DNA of 64,000 nucleotides. It comes from JALZUE01 sp051251725 (GTDB lineage Bacteria > Pseudomonadota > Gammaproteobacteria > Enterobacterales > Alteromonadaceae). Below are positions 35,875-45,302 of this stretch, piece after piece. The first letter of the stretch is position 1. Every line of letters begins with the position of its first letter. The stretch spans positions 309,497 to 373,496 of the forward strand of contig JBPOFN010000001.1 of assembly GCA_051251725.1 (NCBI GenBank). The letters run 5' to 3'. The position numbers and the translations under genes were made by a program. Under the pieces are notes generated by a model, which saw only the letters and a program-made list of their open reading frames with translations, did no database searches and was not told the origin of the DNA.

Positions 35875-36798
35875 ATGCTCACTGAGAATATCAAGCGACC
35901 TTATCGAGGTCGCTTTGCTCCCTCCCCTTCCGGCCCTCTACACTTTGGTTCTTTAGTAACCGCTTTAGCTAGTTATATTCACGCCAAACAACACCAAGGC
36001 ACTTGGCTAGTTCGCATTGAAGATATTGATCCGCCCAGAGAACAACAAGGCGCAGCCAGTTTAATCTTAAAAACCTTAGCCGCTTTTGGCCTGCACTCGG
36101 ATGAACCTGTGTTATACCAAAGCCAGCAAAGTGATAAATATAATCACTTATTAGCAACACTAGCCCAGCAAAAGTTAACCTACCATTGTCAATGCACTAG
36201 GGCTAATATCAAAGCGATTGGTGGTATTTATCAAGGCTATTGTCGTGATAAGTCGATGTCCGCTGAGCAGTCGGCAATTCGATTAATAAATCAGTTTGCT
36301 GTTAATCAATTTGACGATTTATTTCAAAGTCCCGCGCAAAACAAAGCTGAGCTGTTAGCGCCAAATCTGATCCAATGTGACCAAGCCTTAGCTCAAGAAG
36401 ATTTTATTCTGCGCAGAAAAGACGGCCTTTTTGCTTATCAGCTGGCGGTGGTTCATGATGATATTGAACAAAAAATTAGCCATATTATTCGCGGCTGTGA
36501 TTTATTAGAGCCAACCGCTCGCCAGTTAACCTTATTCAAAACCTTGAATTGTCCCGCACCAACTTTTGGTCATATACCACTAGCGGTTACCGAAACCGGC
36601 TTTAAACTCAGTAAACAAAACAAAGCGCCGGCGTTAGATCTTGCCAAACCACAGCCAATATTAATTAAAGCGTTACACTTTTTAGGCCAAACGCCAGCGC
36701 CCGAGCTTAGCCACGGTACCGTCGAAGAAATCATTAATTGGGCTGTTTGTCACAGTGATTTTAATCGCATCCCGAAACAGCCAGAAATAATCCTCTGA
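35875..36798 (+). CDS. gluQ: Glutamyl-Q tRNA(Asp) synthetase
   Basis: 307 residues. It contains the class I signature FAPSPSGPLHFGSLV (HIGH-like) and KLSKQN (KMSKS-like), and a zinc site formed by CQC and YQGYC. The anticodon-binding domain of GluRS is absent, as expected. It glutamylates queuosine at position 34 of tRNA(Asp). It follows dksA by 10 nt, almost certainly in one transcript. Confidence 0.96.
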   Translation: MLTENIKRPYRGRFAPSPSGPLHFGSLVTALASYIHAKQHQGTWLVRIEDIDPPREQQGAASLILKTLAAFGLHSDEPVLYQSQQSDKYNHLLATLAQQKLTYHCQCTRANIKAIGGIYQGYCRDKSMSAEQSAIRLINQFAVNQFDDLFQSPAQNKAELLAPNLIQCDQALAQEDFILRRKDGLFAYQLAVVHDDIEQKISHIIRGCDLLEPTARQLTLFKTLNCPAPTFGHIPLAVTETGFKLSKQNKAPALDLAKPQPILIKALHFLGQTPAPELSHGTVEEIINWAVCHSDFNRIPKQPEIIL

Positions 36799-36927
36799 TC
36801 ATCGCGTTACCGCCCAGCACTAAAAGGCAAAATTAATTACGCCTGAAGATTCTATTTTTACTCGTATTAATATATTATTGCGACATTATTTATATCTTTA
36901 AAAATTAAGGTCGAAATCATTAAAAAC

Positions 36928-38310
36928 GTGATTAATTTGTGCAAAAAATTAATTGGCAAATCTAAGAAAAAAGCGATAGAAACTACCGATAGATTTGAAC
37001 CAATGGTTATTCAACGTAACGACCATCCGGTCTCACGCCAACAAATTAGCCCAAATGCCTTAAAAGTATTATATCGCTTGAACAAAGGCGGCTACGATGC
37101 TTACTTAGTTGGTGGTGGTGTTCGCGATATGTTTTTTGGTATCACGCCAAAAGATTTCGATATTGTTACCAGTGCAACGCCTGAACAAATCAAAGACTTG
37201 TTTAGAAACTGCCGATTAATCGGTCGTCGTTTTCGTCTCGCCCATATTTTATTTGGCCGTGAAATTATTGAAGTAGCCACTTTTCGTGGTCATCACAGCG
37301 ACGACAACTGTCAAAAAGTGTCTAAGCAAAGTGATCAAGGCATGTTGTTACGTGACAATATCTACGGTTCAATTGAAGAAGACGCTGAACGCCGTGATTT
37401 TACCATCAACGCACTTTATTATTCCGCTATCGATTTTACTATTCATGACTTTGCTGGTGGTGTTGCCGATATTAAAGCGCAGCAAATACGCTTAATTGGC
37501 GATCCTGAAACCCGTTATCGTGAAGATCCTGTCAGAATGCTGCGAGCAATCCGGTTTGCCACCAAGCTTGATATGAAGATTCACCCAGAAACTGAAAAAC
37601 CAATTAAGTCATTATCTTCATTGCTTGATAACATTCCTGCAGCCCGCATGTTTGAAGAATTTAATAAGTTATTTCTCTCTGGCAAAGCGGCGGTAAATTA
37701 TCAGCAATTAAGAGAATATAAGTTATTTGAATATTTCTTTCCGGCAACTGAATACGCTTTAAGAAATAACCTCAGTGAATATTTAGATGCCTTTGTGTTA
37801 TTAGCGCTAAAAAATACTGATGATCGTATTAATAACGACAAAAGAGTAACACCGGCGTTCCTATTTGCGGCTATTTTATGGTATCCATTACAGGCGGCTA
37901 TTCGTCAAATTAATGAAAGCCAAGAGCTATCTCCGCAAGATGCTTTTTATGCTGGCTACAACCAAGTGATGTCTGAACAGCAGCAATCAATCGCTATTCC
38001 AAAAAGATTCCAGTTAGTGATCAAAGACATTTGGTTACTGCAAGACAGATTATCGCGTCAAGATACCAAAAGTGTTTATAAAGCCTTTGAACACCCTAAA
38101 TTTAGAGCCGGTTTTGATTTCTTATTATTACGTGGTGAAATTGAAGGTGGTGAACTGGTTGAATTAGGTAAATGGTGGCAAGACTTTCAGCAGGTTTCTC
38201 CTGAAACCCAAAAGCAAATGTTGAAACACACCACTGCCCGTTTGGCACCGCGTCGTACTCCGAGAAAACGTCGCAAGCCGCGGCCAACAAAACCATCAAC
38301 TGACGCATAG
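36928..38310 (+). CDS. pcnB: Poly(A) polymerase I
   Basis: 460 residues. Nucleotidyltransferase head: YLVGGGVRDMFFGITPKDFDIVTSATPEQI with the catalytic aspartates, then ERRDFTINALYY and DPVRMLRAIRFATKL. The last 20 residues are very basic (RRTPRKRRKPRPTKP), an RNA-binding tail typical of PcnB. It adds 3' poly(A) tails that promote RNA decay. I keep GTG 36928 as start, although the ribosome-binding site is not clear; E. coli pcnB uses a rare AUU start, so this end is uncertain. Confidence 0.95.
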   Translation: MINLCKKLIGKSKKKAIETTDRFEPMVIQRNDHPVSRQQISPNALKVLYRLNKGGYDAYLVGGGVRDMFFGITPKDFDIVTSATPEQIKDLFRNCRLIGRRFRLAHILFGREIIEVATFRGHHSDDNCQKVSKQSDQGMLLRDNIYGSIEEDAERRDFTINALYYSAIDFTIHDFAGGVADIKAQQIRLIGDPETRYREDPVRMLRAIRFATKLDMKIHPETEKPIKSLSSLLDNIPAARMFEEFNKLFLSGKAAVNYQQLREYKLFEYFFPATEYALRNNLSEYLDAFVLLALKNTDDRINNDKRVTPAFLFAAILWYPLQAAIRQINESQELSPQDAFYAGYNQVMSEQQQSIAIPKRFQLVIKDIWLLQDRLSRQDTKSVYKAFEHPKFRAGFDFLLLRGEIEGGELVELGKWWQDFQQVSPETQKQMLKHTTARLAPRRTPRKRRKPRPTKPSTDA

Positions 38311-38322
38311 CCAAAGATACTA

Positions 38323-38832
38323 ATGACCACTGCTTATATTGGCTTAGGTAGCAACTTAGACGCTCCTATTGAACAGCTTAAATTATCGATAACAGCCATT
38401 GCGGCCATCGAGCAATCTAAGCTGATTGCCATTTCATCTTTGTATGGCAGCCGCCCAATGGGGCCGCAAGACCAACCTGATTATATTAATGCTGTGCTGG
38501 CTATTACAACCGAGTTAAGCCCATTAGCATTATTAGACCAACTACAAACAATCGAATTAAACGCTGGCCGGGTTCGTAAAGATGAACGCTGGGGCGCAAG
38601 AGTGCTCGACTTAGATATTATTTTATTTGGTCAGCAGCAAATTCAAAATGAGCGCTTAACTGTACCGCATTATGGCATGAACGTACGCGAATTTGTTTTA
38701 TTGCCGTTAGCTGAAATAGCACCTGATTTTATTTTACCTAGCGGCGAAAATGTCTCTATTTTAGCGGCTAACATTGACCCTAATGGTTTAGCAATTAAAG
38801 AAAAAATCAACCTTAGTGATTTTACCGGATAA
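38323..38832 (+). CDS. folK: 2-amino-4-hydroxy-6-hydroxymethyldihydropteridine pyrophosphokinase
   Basis: 169 residues. HPPK signatures are all present: YIGLGSNLDAP, GPQDQPDYINAV, and RWGARVLDLDIILFG with the two magnesium-binding aspartates. It pyrophosphorylates the pterin precursor before DHPS joins it to p-aminobenzoate in folate synthesis. It starts 12 nt after pcnB and ends 4 nt before panB. Confidence 0.97.
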   Translation: MTTAYIGLGSNLDAPIEQLKLSITAIAAIEQSKLIAISSLYGSRPMGPQDQPDYINAVLAITTELSPLALLDQLQTIELNAGRVRKDERWGARVLDLDIILFGQQQIQNERLTVPHYGMNVREFVLLPLAEIAPDFILPSGENVSILAANIDPNGLAIKEKINLSDFTG

Positions 38833-38836
38833 CATC

Positions 38837-39634
38837 ATGACGAAAAAAATTACCACTTCAACCTTGCAAAAGATGAAAGCTAATGGCGAGAAAATAGTCA
38901 CCATTACGGCATACGATGCAAGTTTTGCACAATTATTCGACCAAGCCGGCATTCATGCCATTTTAATAGGTGATTCGCTCGGTATGGTATTACAAGGTCA
39001 TGACTCAACCTTACCCGTGACTATTGAAGATATGGCTTATCACACCCGCTGTGTCGCCAAAGGGGTTACCAATACTTTAGTGCTAAGTGACATGCCTTTT
39101 ATGAGCTATGCCACGAAAGCACAAGCTTTTACTAATGCCGCAAGCTTAATGCAAGCAGGCGCGACTATGGTAAAAATGGAAGGCGGCAGCTGGTTATGTG
39201 AAACCATTGAAGGTTTAGTACAACGCGGCATTCCGGTTTGTGGTCATTTAGGATTAACACCACAATCAGTTAATATTTTTGGCGGTTTTAAAGTGCAGGG
39301 TCGTGAAAGCGATAAAGCACAAGAAATGATTGCAGAAGCGAAAAAACTCGAAGCCGCTGGCATTCAATTATTGGTACTTGAATGTGTGCCGGCCGGTTTA
39401 GCAAAAGCAATTACAGAAGCACTAACTATCCCAACAATAGGCATTGGCGCCGGTAAAGACACCGACGGTCAAATTCTAGTGATGTATGACGCATTGGGCA
39501 TTTCATTTAACTATATGCCGAAGTTTTCCCGTAACTTTATTAAAGATACCGGTGATATTCAAAAAGCGGTTGAGTTATATATCAGTGAGGTTGAAAGCGG
39601 AAACTTCCCTGGCCCAGAACACACTTTTAATTAA
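38837..39634 (+). CDS. panB: 3-methyl-2-oxobutanoate hydroxymethyltransferase
   Basis: 265 residues from ATG 38837; an upstream in-frame codon would overlap folK. Characteristic blocks: ITAYDASFAQLFDQAG, ILIGDSLGMVLQGHDSTLPVT with the magnesium ligands, HLGLTPQ and TIGIGAGKDTDGQILVMYDALG. It makes ketopantoate from alpha-ketoisovalerate. Fifteen nucleotides upstream of panC. Confidence 0.97.
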   Translation: MTKKITTSTLQKMKANGEKIVTITAYDASFAQLFDQAGIHAILIGDSLGMVLQGHDSTLPVTIEDMAYHTRCVAKGVTNTLVLSDMPFMSYATKAQAFTNAASLMQAGATMVKMEGGSWLCETIEGLVQRGIPVCGHLGLTPQSVNIFGGFKVQGRESDKAQEMIAEAKKLEAAGIQLLVLECVPAGLAKAITEALTIPTIGIGAGKDTDGQILVMYDALGISFNYMPKFSRNFIKDTGDIQKAVELYISEVESGNFPGPEHTFN

Positions 39635-39649
39635 TGGGTAACCCCTAAC

Positions 39650-40495
39650 ATGATCACGGTTAATAACATTCAAGCATTACGCGAGCAGATTTCTGCTTGG
39701 CGCAAACAAGGTCTTACTATTGGGTTTGTGCCAACCATGGGGAATTTGCATGCCGGCCATATCTCGCTGGTAGCAGAAGCTAAAAAACACGCAGACAAAA
39801 TTGTTGCGAGTATTTTTGTTAATCCCATGCAGTTTGGCGTGAATGAAGATATTGATAGTTACCCGCGCACTTTAGCCGACGATCAACAAAAGTTAAGCGC
39901 ACAAGGCACTGATTTATTATTTACCCCGACTGCGGACATGATTTACCCAAAAGGTTTAGACAAACAATCTTATATTGAAGTACCTAATGTATCTGAAGGT
40001 TACTGCGGTGAAAGCCGCCCTGGTCACTTTAGAGGCGTTGCGACCATAGTTTGCAAGCTGTTTAACCTAGTACAGCCTGATGTTGCTTGTTTTGGCTTAA
40101 AAGACTATCAGCAGGTACAAGTAATACAAACCATGGTGGAAGATTTTTCGATGCCGATCACCATCATTCCGGTGGCAACCGTGCGTGAAGAAAGTGGTTT
40201 AGCATTAAGCTCGCGTAATAATTATTTAACGCCCGCCGAGAAAGCGATTGCGCCAGCATTGAATCAATCCATGCAATGGTTGGCGCAAGAACTTAAGCAC
40301 AATCAAGCTTATGATGAGCTAATTCAACAAGCGATTGAGAAAATTAATGCCGCCGGTTTACGAACAGATTATTTACATGTATGCCATGCGAGAACGTTAA
40401 ATCCAGCAACGGCGGATGATAAGTCTTTGGTGATATTGGCGGCGGCACATTGTGGTAAAGCGCGCTTAATTGATAATTTGCAAGTAACTAAATAA
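39650..40495 (+). CDS. panC: Pantothenate synthetase
   Basis: 281 residues. It has PTMGNLHAGHISLV (HIGH-like motif), FVNPMQFGVNEDIDSYPRT, FGLKDYQQVQVI and SSRNNYLTP (KMSKS-equivalent). It condenses pantoate with beta-alanine. It ends the plus-strand folK-panB-panC run and converges on panP, the enzyme expected to supply beta-alanine. Confidence 0.97.
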   Translation: MITVNNIQALREQISAWRKQGLTIGFVPTMGNLHAGHISLVAEAKKHADKIVASIFVNPMQFGVNEDIDSYPRTLADDQQKLSAQGTDLLFTPTADMIYPKGLDKQSYIEVPNVSEGYCGESRPGHFRGVATIVCKLFNLVQPDVACFGLKDYQQVQVIQTMVEDFSMPITIIPVATVREESGLALSSRNNYLTPAEKAIAPALNQSMQWLAQELKHNQAYDELIQQAIEKINAAGLRTDYLHVCHARTLNPATADDKSLVILAAAHCGKARLIDNLQVTK

Positions 40496-40551
40496 CCCGA
40501 ATTTGGTTTAAGCTATTTTACTCAACAATGCTATTTTAGCGCCTATCAGCG

Positions 40552-40634
40552 TTGCCTGCATGGATGCATTTTATCGGGAATAAAAAAACCGTGTTTTTCC
40601 TACTAATAGCCTGCTATTAGTGCGAAAAAACGCC
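40552..40634. repeat. Inverted-repeat element in the panC-panP spacer
   Basis: Part of a 347-nt spacer (40496-40842) with no gene. A perfect inverted repeat ACTAATAGC/GCTATTAGT sits at 40602-40621 with a 2-nt centre. It extends outward through T-rich (GTGTTTTTC) and A-rich (GCGAAAAAACGC) arms with one or two mismatches. The segment to its left, 40552-40575, contains the small palindrome TGCATGGATGCA. The rest of the spacer is AT-rich and unremarkable. REP-like intergenic element is my interpretation. Confidence 0.6.
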
Positions 40635-40818
40635 TTGATATCCACTTAAATTTCATCATTGAGTCTAAGATAAACTAGGTAAAAAAATAAACACGTGAAT
40701 TATTCATTATAAATCAAACCGTTATAAAACCCATTAAACCGAGTTCAGGTTAAATAAGCTTCAATAACAGCTCATACTCTTCATACTACAGTTCATGCTA
40801 CAGATTATATGCTAACAC

Positions 40819-40853
40819 TTGCTTCTTAAGCGTTTAACGCGCTTAAGAAGCAA
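40819..40853 (-). terminator. Hairpin overlapping the panP stop codon
   Basis: The perfect 14-bp inverted repeat TTGCTTCTTAAGCG/CGCTTAAGAAGCAA surrounds a 7-nt loop. Its right arm includes the panP TAA stop. No long T run follows on the minus strand, so it may stabilise the 3' end more than terminate transcription. Confidence 0.6.
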
Positions 40854-42480
40854 GCATATAAGCTAAAAGTTCAGGTAAATAGTTTTCACTTTCCTGCGCT
40901 ATTTGGCACTGTTCAGCTAAGATATCATTTAAAATTTCTTTTGACGTTAACGGGTTCGCTAACACCACACGAAAGACTAAGGTTTTTCTACCTTGATATT
41001 TAGCCACTTCAATTCGCGTTCGTGAGACAAACGACTTACCACTTTCACGTTGGCGCTTTTGAATATATTTGGTTAGCTTATCTAAACAAGTATTAACAAA
41101 GGTTTGTTCTTCGGGATTAGCCGTAGCTAAAAACGTTTGAATTGCCGGCGGTACATAGCGATAAGTAAGTAAACATAACTCAGGTTTGGTTACTAATTCA
41201 AAATGGCTATGGGCCTGAATTTGTTGTGCGAAATACTGCGCTCGTTCAATGCTTTGATTAATTAACATTTCATAGCCCTGACGGCTAATAATATGCAAAC
41301 TAGAATACACTAACATCGCCATACCCGACCTTGAGCCTTCAAGGGTATGACTACCTAAATCTTTTGAGCCTTTACGTAAAATATATTCGGCATGATGCTC
41401 AATCGCAGCAACCGACGCTGGATTTTTAAAGACCACTAAACCGGCGCCCATTGGCACATACATTTGCTTGTGGGCATCAATGGTCACTGAATCGGCACGT
41501 TCAACACCAGCTAATAAATGACGATATTTATTCGATAATAACGTGGCGCCGCCCCAAGCAGCATCAACATGAAAATGGGTGTCAAATTGCTCAGCTATAT
41601 CGGCTAATTTATCAAGCGGATCGACATTACCGGTTTCTGTTGTGCCTGCGACACCAACAATACTTAGAATACGAATGTTTTTAGCTTGTAACTCTTGGCA
41701 CTTTTCAATCAGTAACTGACAATCAATTTTATTGTTTTCATCGGTTGGAATGGCAATAACATTGTCTTGGCCGATACCTAAAACGTCAGCTGATTTTTTT
41801 AATGAATAATGACCACGAGACGAGACTAAAATTGCTAGGTTATTATAACCATAATGATTTAAAGCCGCGTGTAACCCTGAGCGGGCAATGCCATTAAAGT
41901 CACCATCGGGTTTTAATAAGTTATTACGTGCTACCCATAACGCCGTGATATTAGCGACGGTACCACCAGAGCAAAAAGCGCCTAACGAATGATTCGCACT
42001 GTGCATCCACTGTTGGTAAAAGTCTTCTTGGCCTTGATACACCAAACGATGCATCATCCCAAGCACTTGCCGCTCTAACGGGGTAAACGCTTTTGAGGTT
42101 TCAATTTTGACTAGGTTTTGATTTAAACCGACCATTAATTTTGACAATGGCAAAATAAAATAAGGTAAGGCTGAGGTCATATGACCAATAAAACTAGGGC
42201 TAGAAGTATGAACCGATTGTGAAACTACCTTGTTCAGTAGCTCTTTCATATGATCGGAAACAAACGATGGCTGCTCAGGAATTTCTGAGCTTTCAAAGTC
42301 TTTTTCAATATCGGTTAATAGCTTTTCAGTCGCGGCAATATGTTCACCTAAAAACCCCGCAAGGTTTTGTGATATATCACGCTCGATTTGGCCTAATGTT
42401 GAATTTGGCGCTTCAGGGATCGTAAAGATGCGATGTAAAGACGCTTGCGAAGCCTGTGCTTTGCGCTTACCTACGGTCAT
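40843..42480 (-). CDS. panP: PLP-dependent aspartate 1-decarboxylase PanP
   Basis: 545 residues, a group II PLP decarboxylase. Motifs: FCSGGTVANITALWVARN, FHVDAAWGGATLLS, and the PLP lysine in DAHKQMYVPMGAG. The N-terminal region and length match the aspartate decarboxylase PanP described in Vibrio, which makes beta-alanine where PanD is missing. Location next to panB-panC, facing them, supports that role; no panD is visible. A glutamate or cysteine-sulfinate decarboxylase would be the alternative, but context argues for PanP. Confidence 0.88.
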   Translation of the reverse strand: MTVGKRKAQASQASLHRIFTIPEAPNSTLGQIERDISQNLAGFLGEHIAATEKLLTDIEKDFESSEIPEQPSFVSDHMKELLNKVVSQSVHTSSPSFIGHMTSALPYFILPLSKLMVGLNQNLVKIETSKAFTPLERQVLGMMHRLVYQGQEDFYQQWMHSANHSLGAFCSGGTVANITALWVARNNLLKPDGDFNGIARSGLHAALNHYGYNNLAILVSSRGHYSLKKSADVLGIGQDNVIAIPTDENNKIDCQLLIEKCQELQAKNIRILSIVGVAGTTETGNVDPLDKLADIAEQFDTHFHVDAAWGGATLLSNKYRHLLAGVERADSVTIDAHKQMYVPMGAGLVVFKNPASVAAIEHHAEYILRKGSKDLGSHTLEGSRSGMAMLVYSSLHIISRQGYEMLINQSIERAQYFAQQIQAHSHFELVTKPELCLLTYRYVPPAIQTFLATANPEEQTFVNTCLDKLTKYIQKRQRESGKSFVSRTRIEVAKYQGRKTLVFRVVLANPLTSKEILNDILAEQCQIAQESENYLPELLAYMLAS

Positions 42481-42650
42481 ATAAGTCTTTTAGCCTGTTA
42501 AGATAAGCCAATTGAAATTTTGTGCACTGTAATAAAAATTTCACTAAATGTCTTCTATTATTGGAAAATACTGGCGAAAAAGCAAAATACTCGCCAATAA
42601 TAACTGCTGGTTAGAACAAGTTAAAAGTTATTTGGAAGTAAGAATTCAGC

Positions 42651-43379
42651 TTATTTGATCAATAATTGCCAACAGGTTTGGCCACTAGCAGTAAACTTAG
42701 CTTCAAACGGGGTTAAAGGTTCAATCACGGCTAATTCGACAATTTCACCACTTCTGCCAGCAATTTCAGCTGCTGCCAAAAACTCTTCTAAATATAAGCG
42801 CCAATTACTGCGTAGCTCTATTTGCTGACCGGTTTGAATTATTTGCGGAAATACCGCGCTACCATGCCAGCGACGCTGTAAATGTTTTGATTTAGGCCAA
42901 GGGTTAGGATAAAGAATAAAATGACGAGCAACCGGCCAATTAGCCGCTTGCACCAAACGATAAAAGTCATTTAAATCAGCGCGGAGCAAACAGTAGTTAT
43001 CAACCCCTTGGAGATCAACCGCTAAATGTTCATCAATATTACGCCCTAAACGATTGGCCGATTTATCAACGCCAATAACAAAAGCATCAGGGTTTTGCTT
43101 GGCAATTAAGCGCGTACTTTGGCCAACACCACAGCAGGCATCAAGAATAATTTCGCCCGAAAAACTTTTAAGCAGTTCATTTATTTCATCAAAAGCTACT
43201 TGAGTATGCGCTTGAATCGGTTTTTGAAAAGCATGGCTTAAATGTTTATTTACGGTTTCACTAAGGTGTTCGTGAATACCGTCTTGATTAGTCACAATCG
43301 CTTTGGAATCACCGCTGGTGTTAAGCTGAGCCTTATTTACCATATTTTTATTTGCCTTATCAGGGTCAGATTTTAACAT
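42651..43379 (-). CDS. TrmB-family SAM-dependent methyltransferase
   Basis: 242 residues. SAM site IILDACCGVGQSTRLIA and the TrmB-like ILYPNPWPKSKHLQRRWHGSAVF are clear. True TrmB makes m7G46 in tRNA. The N-terminal 50 residues and the ALC-like context differ from the usual trmB next to yggX or mutY, so this may be a divergent paralogue with another substrate. The start overlaps the stop of the ABC permease gene by one base, so it is coupled to the exporter genes upstream. Confidence 0.72.
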   Translation of the reverse strand: MLKSDPDKANKNMVNKAQLNTSGDSKAIVTNQDGIHEHLSETVNKHLSHAFQKPIQAHTQVAFDEINELLKSFSGEIILDACCGVGQSTRLIAKQNPDAFVIGVDKSANRLGRNIDEHLAVDLQGVDNYCLLRADLNDFYRLVQAANWPVARHFILYPNPWPKSKHLQRRWHGSAVFPQIIQTGQQIELRSNWRLYLEEFLAAAEIAGRSGEIVELAVIEPLTPFEAKFTASGQTCWQLLIK

Positions 43380-44152
43380 TAACTTCTTAACCCTATACCT
43401 TTAGTGATTAAGGTCATAGCGACAGCAAACAAGGTGACAATAAATACCGCTAAGACACCAAAAGCAATAGTTAAGCTAACATCGGTAATACCTAAAAAAC
43501 CATAACGAAAAGCATTCACCATATACATGATCGGGTTAATTTGCGATGCACTTTGCCAAAACTCAGGCAATAAACTAATCGAATAAAATACTCCGCCTAA
43601 ATAGGTTAGCGGCGTTAAAACAAAGGTTGGGATAATTGATATGTCATCAAAAGTCACAGCATATATCGCGTTGATTAAGCCGCCTAACGCAAACGTTGCA
43701 GAGGTTAAACAAACAGTGATAAGAATAACCCAAATATTATGAACCTGAATGTCAGTAAAAAATAATGAGATGAGGGTCACCATCAAACCAACCAAGATAC
43801 CACGCGCCATACCGCCACCAACATAACCAGCAACCATCACCCAATTAGGGATAGGCGCCACTAGCATTTCTTCAACATTACGCTGCCATTTAGCGCTATA
43901 AAAAGAAGAGGCTACATTGGCATAAGAGCTAGTGATCACACTCATCATAATCAAGCCAGGGACAATAAACGACATATAATCAAAGCCGCCCATCAAGCCA
44001 ATTCGCGAGCCGATTAACTCACCAAAGATAACAAAATATAAGCTGATGGTAATTGCTGGTGGTACTAAGGTCTGCACCCAAATCCGCATAAAACGATGGA
44101 TTTCTTTATTCAAAATGCTTTTTAAGGCAATAACATTTCTTGCAGCAGACAT
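43379..44152 (-). CDS. ABC-2 type permease, YadH-like
   Basis: 257 residues with six hydrophobic segments. Typical ABC-2 sequence appears in VEEMLVAPIPNWVMVAGYVGGGMARG and in TPLTYLGGVFYSISLLPEFWQ. It pairs with the ATPase encoded 1 nt upstream. The YadGH exporter's substrate is not known. It is the middle gene of a likely three-gene unit: ATPase, permease, methyltransferase. Confidence 0.9.
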   Translation of the reverse strand: MSAARNVIALKSILNKEIHRFMRIWVQTLVPPAITISLYFVIFGELIGSRIGLMGGFDYMSFIVPGLIMMSVITSSYANVASSFYSAKWQRNVEEMLVAPIPNWVMVAGYVGGGMARGILVGLMVTLISLFFTDIQVHNIWVILITVCLTSATFALGGLINAIYAVTFDDISIIPTFVLTPLTYLGGVFYSISLLPEFWQSASQINPIMYMVNAFRYGFLGITDVSLTIAFGVLAVFIVTLFAVAMTLITKGIGLRS

Positions 44153-44153
44153 C

Positions 44154-45110
44154 TTAGTTTGCTCCTTGTGTTGATTTAGTTGCTAAGTCATTAGCCTCTT
44201 GATTACCAGCGACTAAGCGTACAAAAAGCTCTTCCAGACGGTTACTTTTATTTCTCATACTCAGGACATCGATCCTCTGGGCAGTAAACTGACTAAACAC
44301 TTCATTTAAACTTTGCGATTTTCTAATATCAACTTCAATCGTATGGTCATCAAGTAACCGGTATTCAAAGCCGACTAAGTTCGGTTTAGCACAGCCTAAC
44401 TTTAAATCAAAAACGATAGTTTCAACATCAAGCTGCGCCAGTAGTGCTTTCATACTGGTGTTTTCAATGATTTTACCGCTGTCGATAATGGCAATGTTTC
44501 GGCACAACATCTCAGCTTCTTCAAGATAATGCGTGGTTAAAATAATGGTAATACCTTGCTGATTTAGCTCACGTAAAAATTCCCACATCGAGCGTCTAAG
44601 TTCAATATCAACACCAGCGGTTGGTTCATCTAGAATCAGTATTTGCGGTTCATGCATTAACGCACGAGCGATCATTAAACGACGTTTCATACCACCAGAA
44701 AGCTGACGTGCTGGCTCGTCACGTTTCTGCCATAAATCGAGTTTTTTAAGATATTTTTCTGCGCGTTGGTGCGCTAATTTACGTTCAACGCCATAATAAC
44801 CCGCTTGATTAACTAAAATACGGGTCAAACTTTCAAACTGGTTAAAGTTAAATTCTTGCGGCACTAGGCCAATAAAGCTTTTTGCGCTTTCAAGCTCAGT
44901 ATCAATGTTATGACCATTAACTTCGACAATACCTGCCGTTTTATTTACTAATGAGGTGATCACACCAATTGTTGTCGACTTACCTGCGCCATTTGGCCCT
45001 AACAAAGCGAAAAAATCACCTTGTTTAACCGTAAGGTTAATACCTTTTAACGCTTGAAAACCACCTTTGTAGGTTTTGGTGAGATCGTAGATTTGTAAAG
45101 CTGGTAACAT
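44154..45110 (-). CDS. ABC transporter ATPase, YadG-like
   Basis: 318 residues from the ATG complementary to 45108-45110, preceded by GGAATC; 16 extra codons upstream are unlikely. Walker A GPNGAGKST, signature LSGGMKRRL, Walker B ILILDEPTAGVD and the H-loop TTHYLEEAE are intact. A C-terminal extension of about 90 residues is usual for the YadG/DrrA group. It should drive the permease encoded just downstream. Confidence 0.93.
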   Translation of the reverse strand: MLPALQIYDLTKTYKGGFQALKGINLTVKQGDFFALLGPNGAGKSTTIGVITSLVNKTAGIVEVNGHNIDTELESAKSFIGLVPQEFNFNQFESLTRILVNQAGYYGVERKLAHQRAEKYLKKLDLWQKRDEPARQLSGGMKRRLMIARALMHEPQILILDEPTAGVDIELRRSMWEFLRELNQQGITIILTTHYLEEAEMLCRNIAIIDSGKIIENTSMKALLAQLDVETIVFDLKLGCAKPNLVGFEYRLLDDHTIEVDIRKSQSLNEVFSQFTAQRIDVLSMRNKSNRLEELFVRLVAGNQEANDLATKSTQGAN

Positions 45111-45302
45111 GGTATAGATTCCAAATTTATTAAGCGGTTTAAAGAACGAAATTAACAAACAATGATTGTTCGCTAATTTTAGGGTAATTCACCAGAGATC
45201 AATATCAATACTTCGCCAGATACAGGTACATTTTAATCTGCCATATAGCGACAAAATCTAAAGTGGCTGACAAACGAATAACAATGTTTCGCCCACAAGT
45301 AG

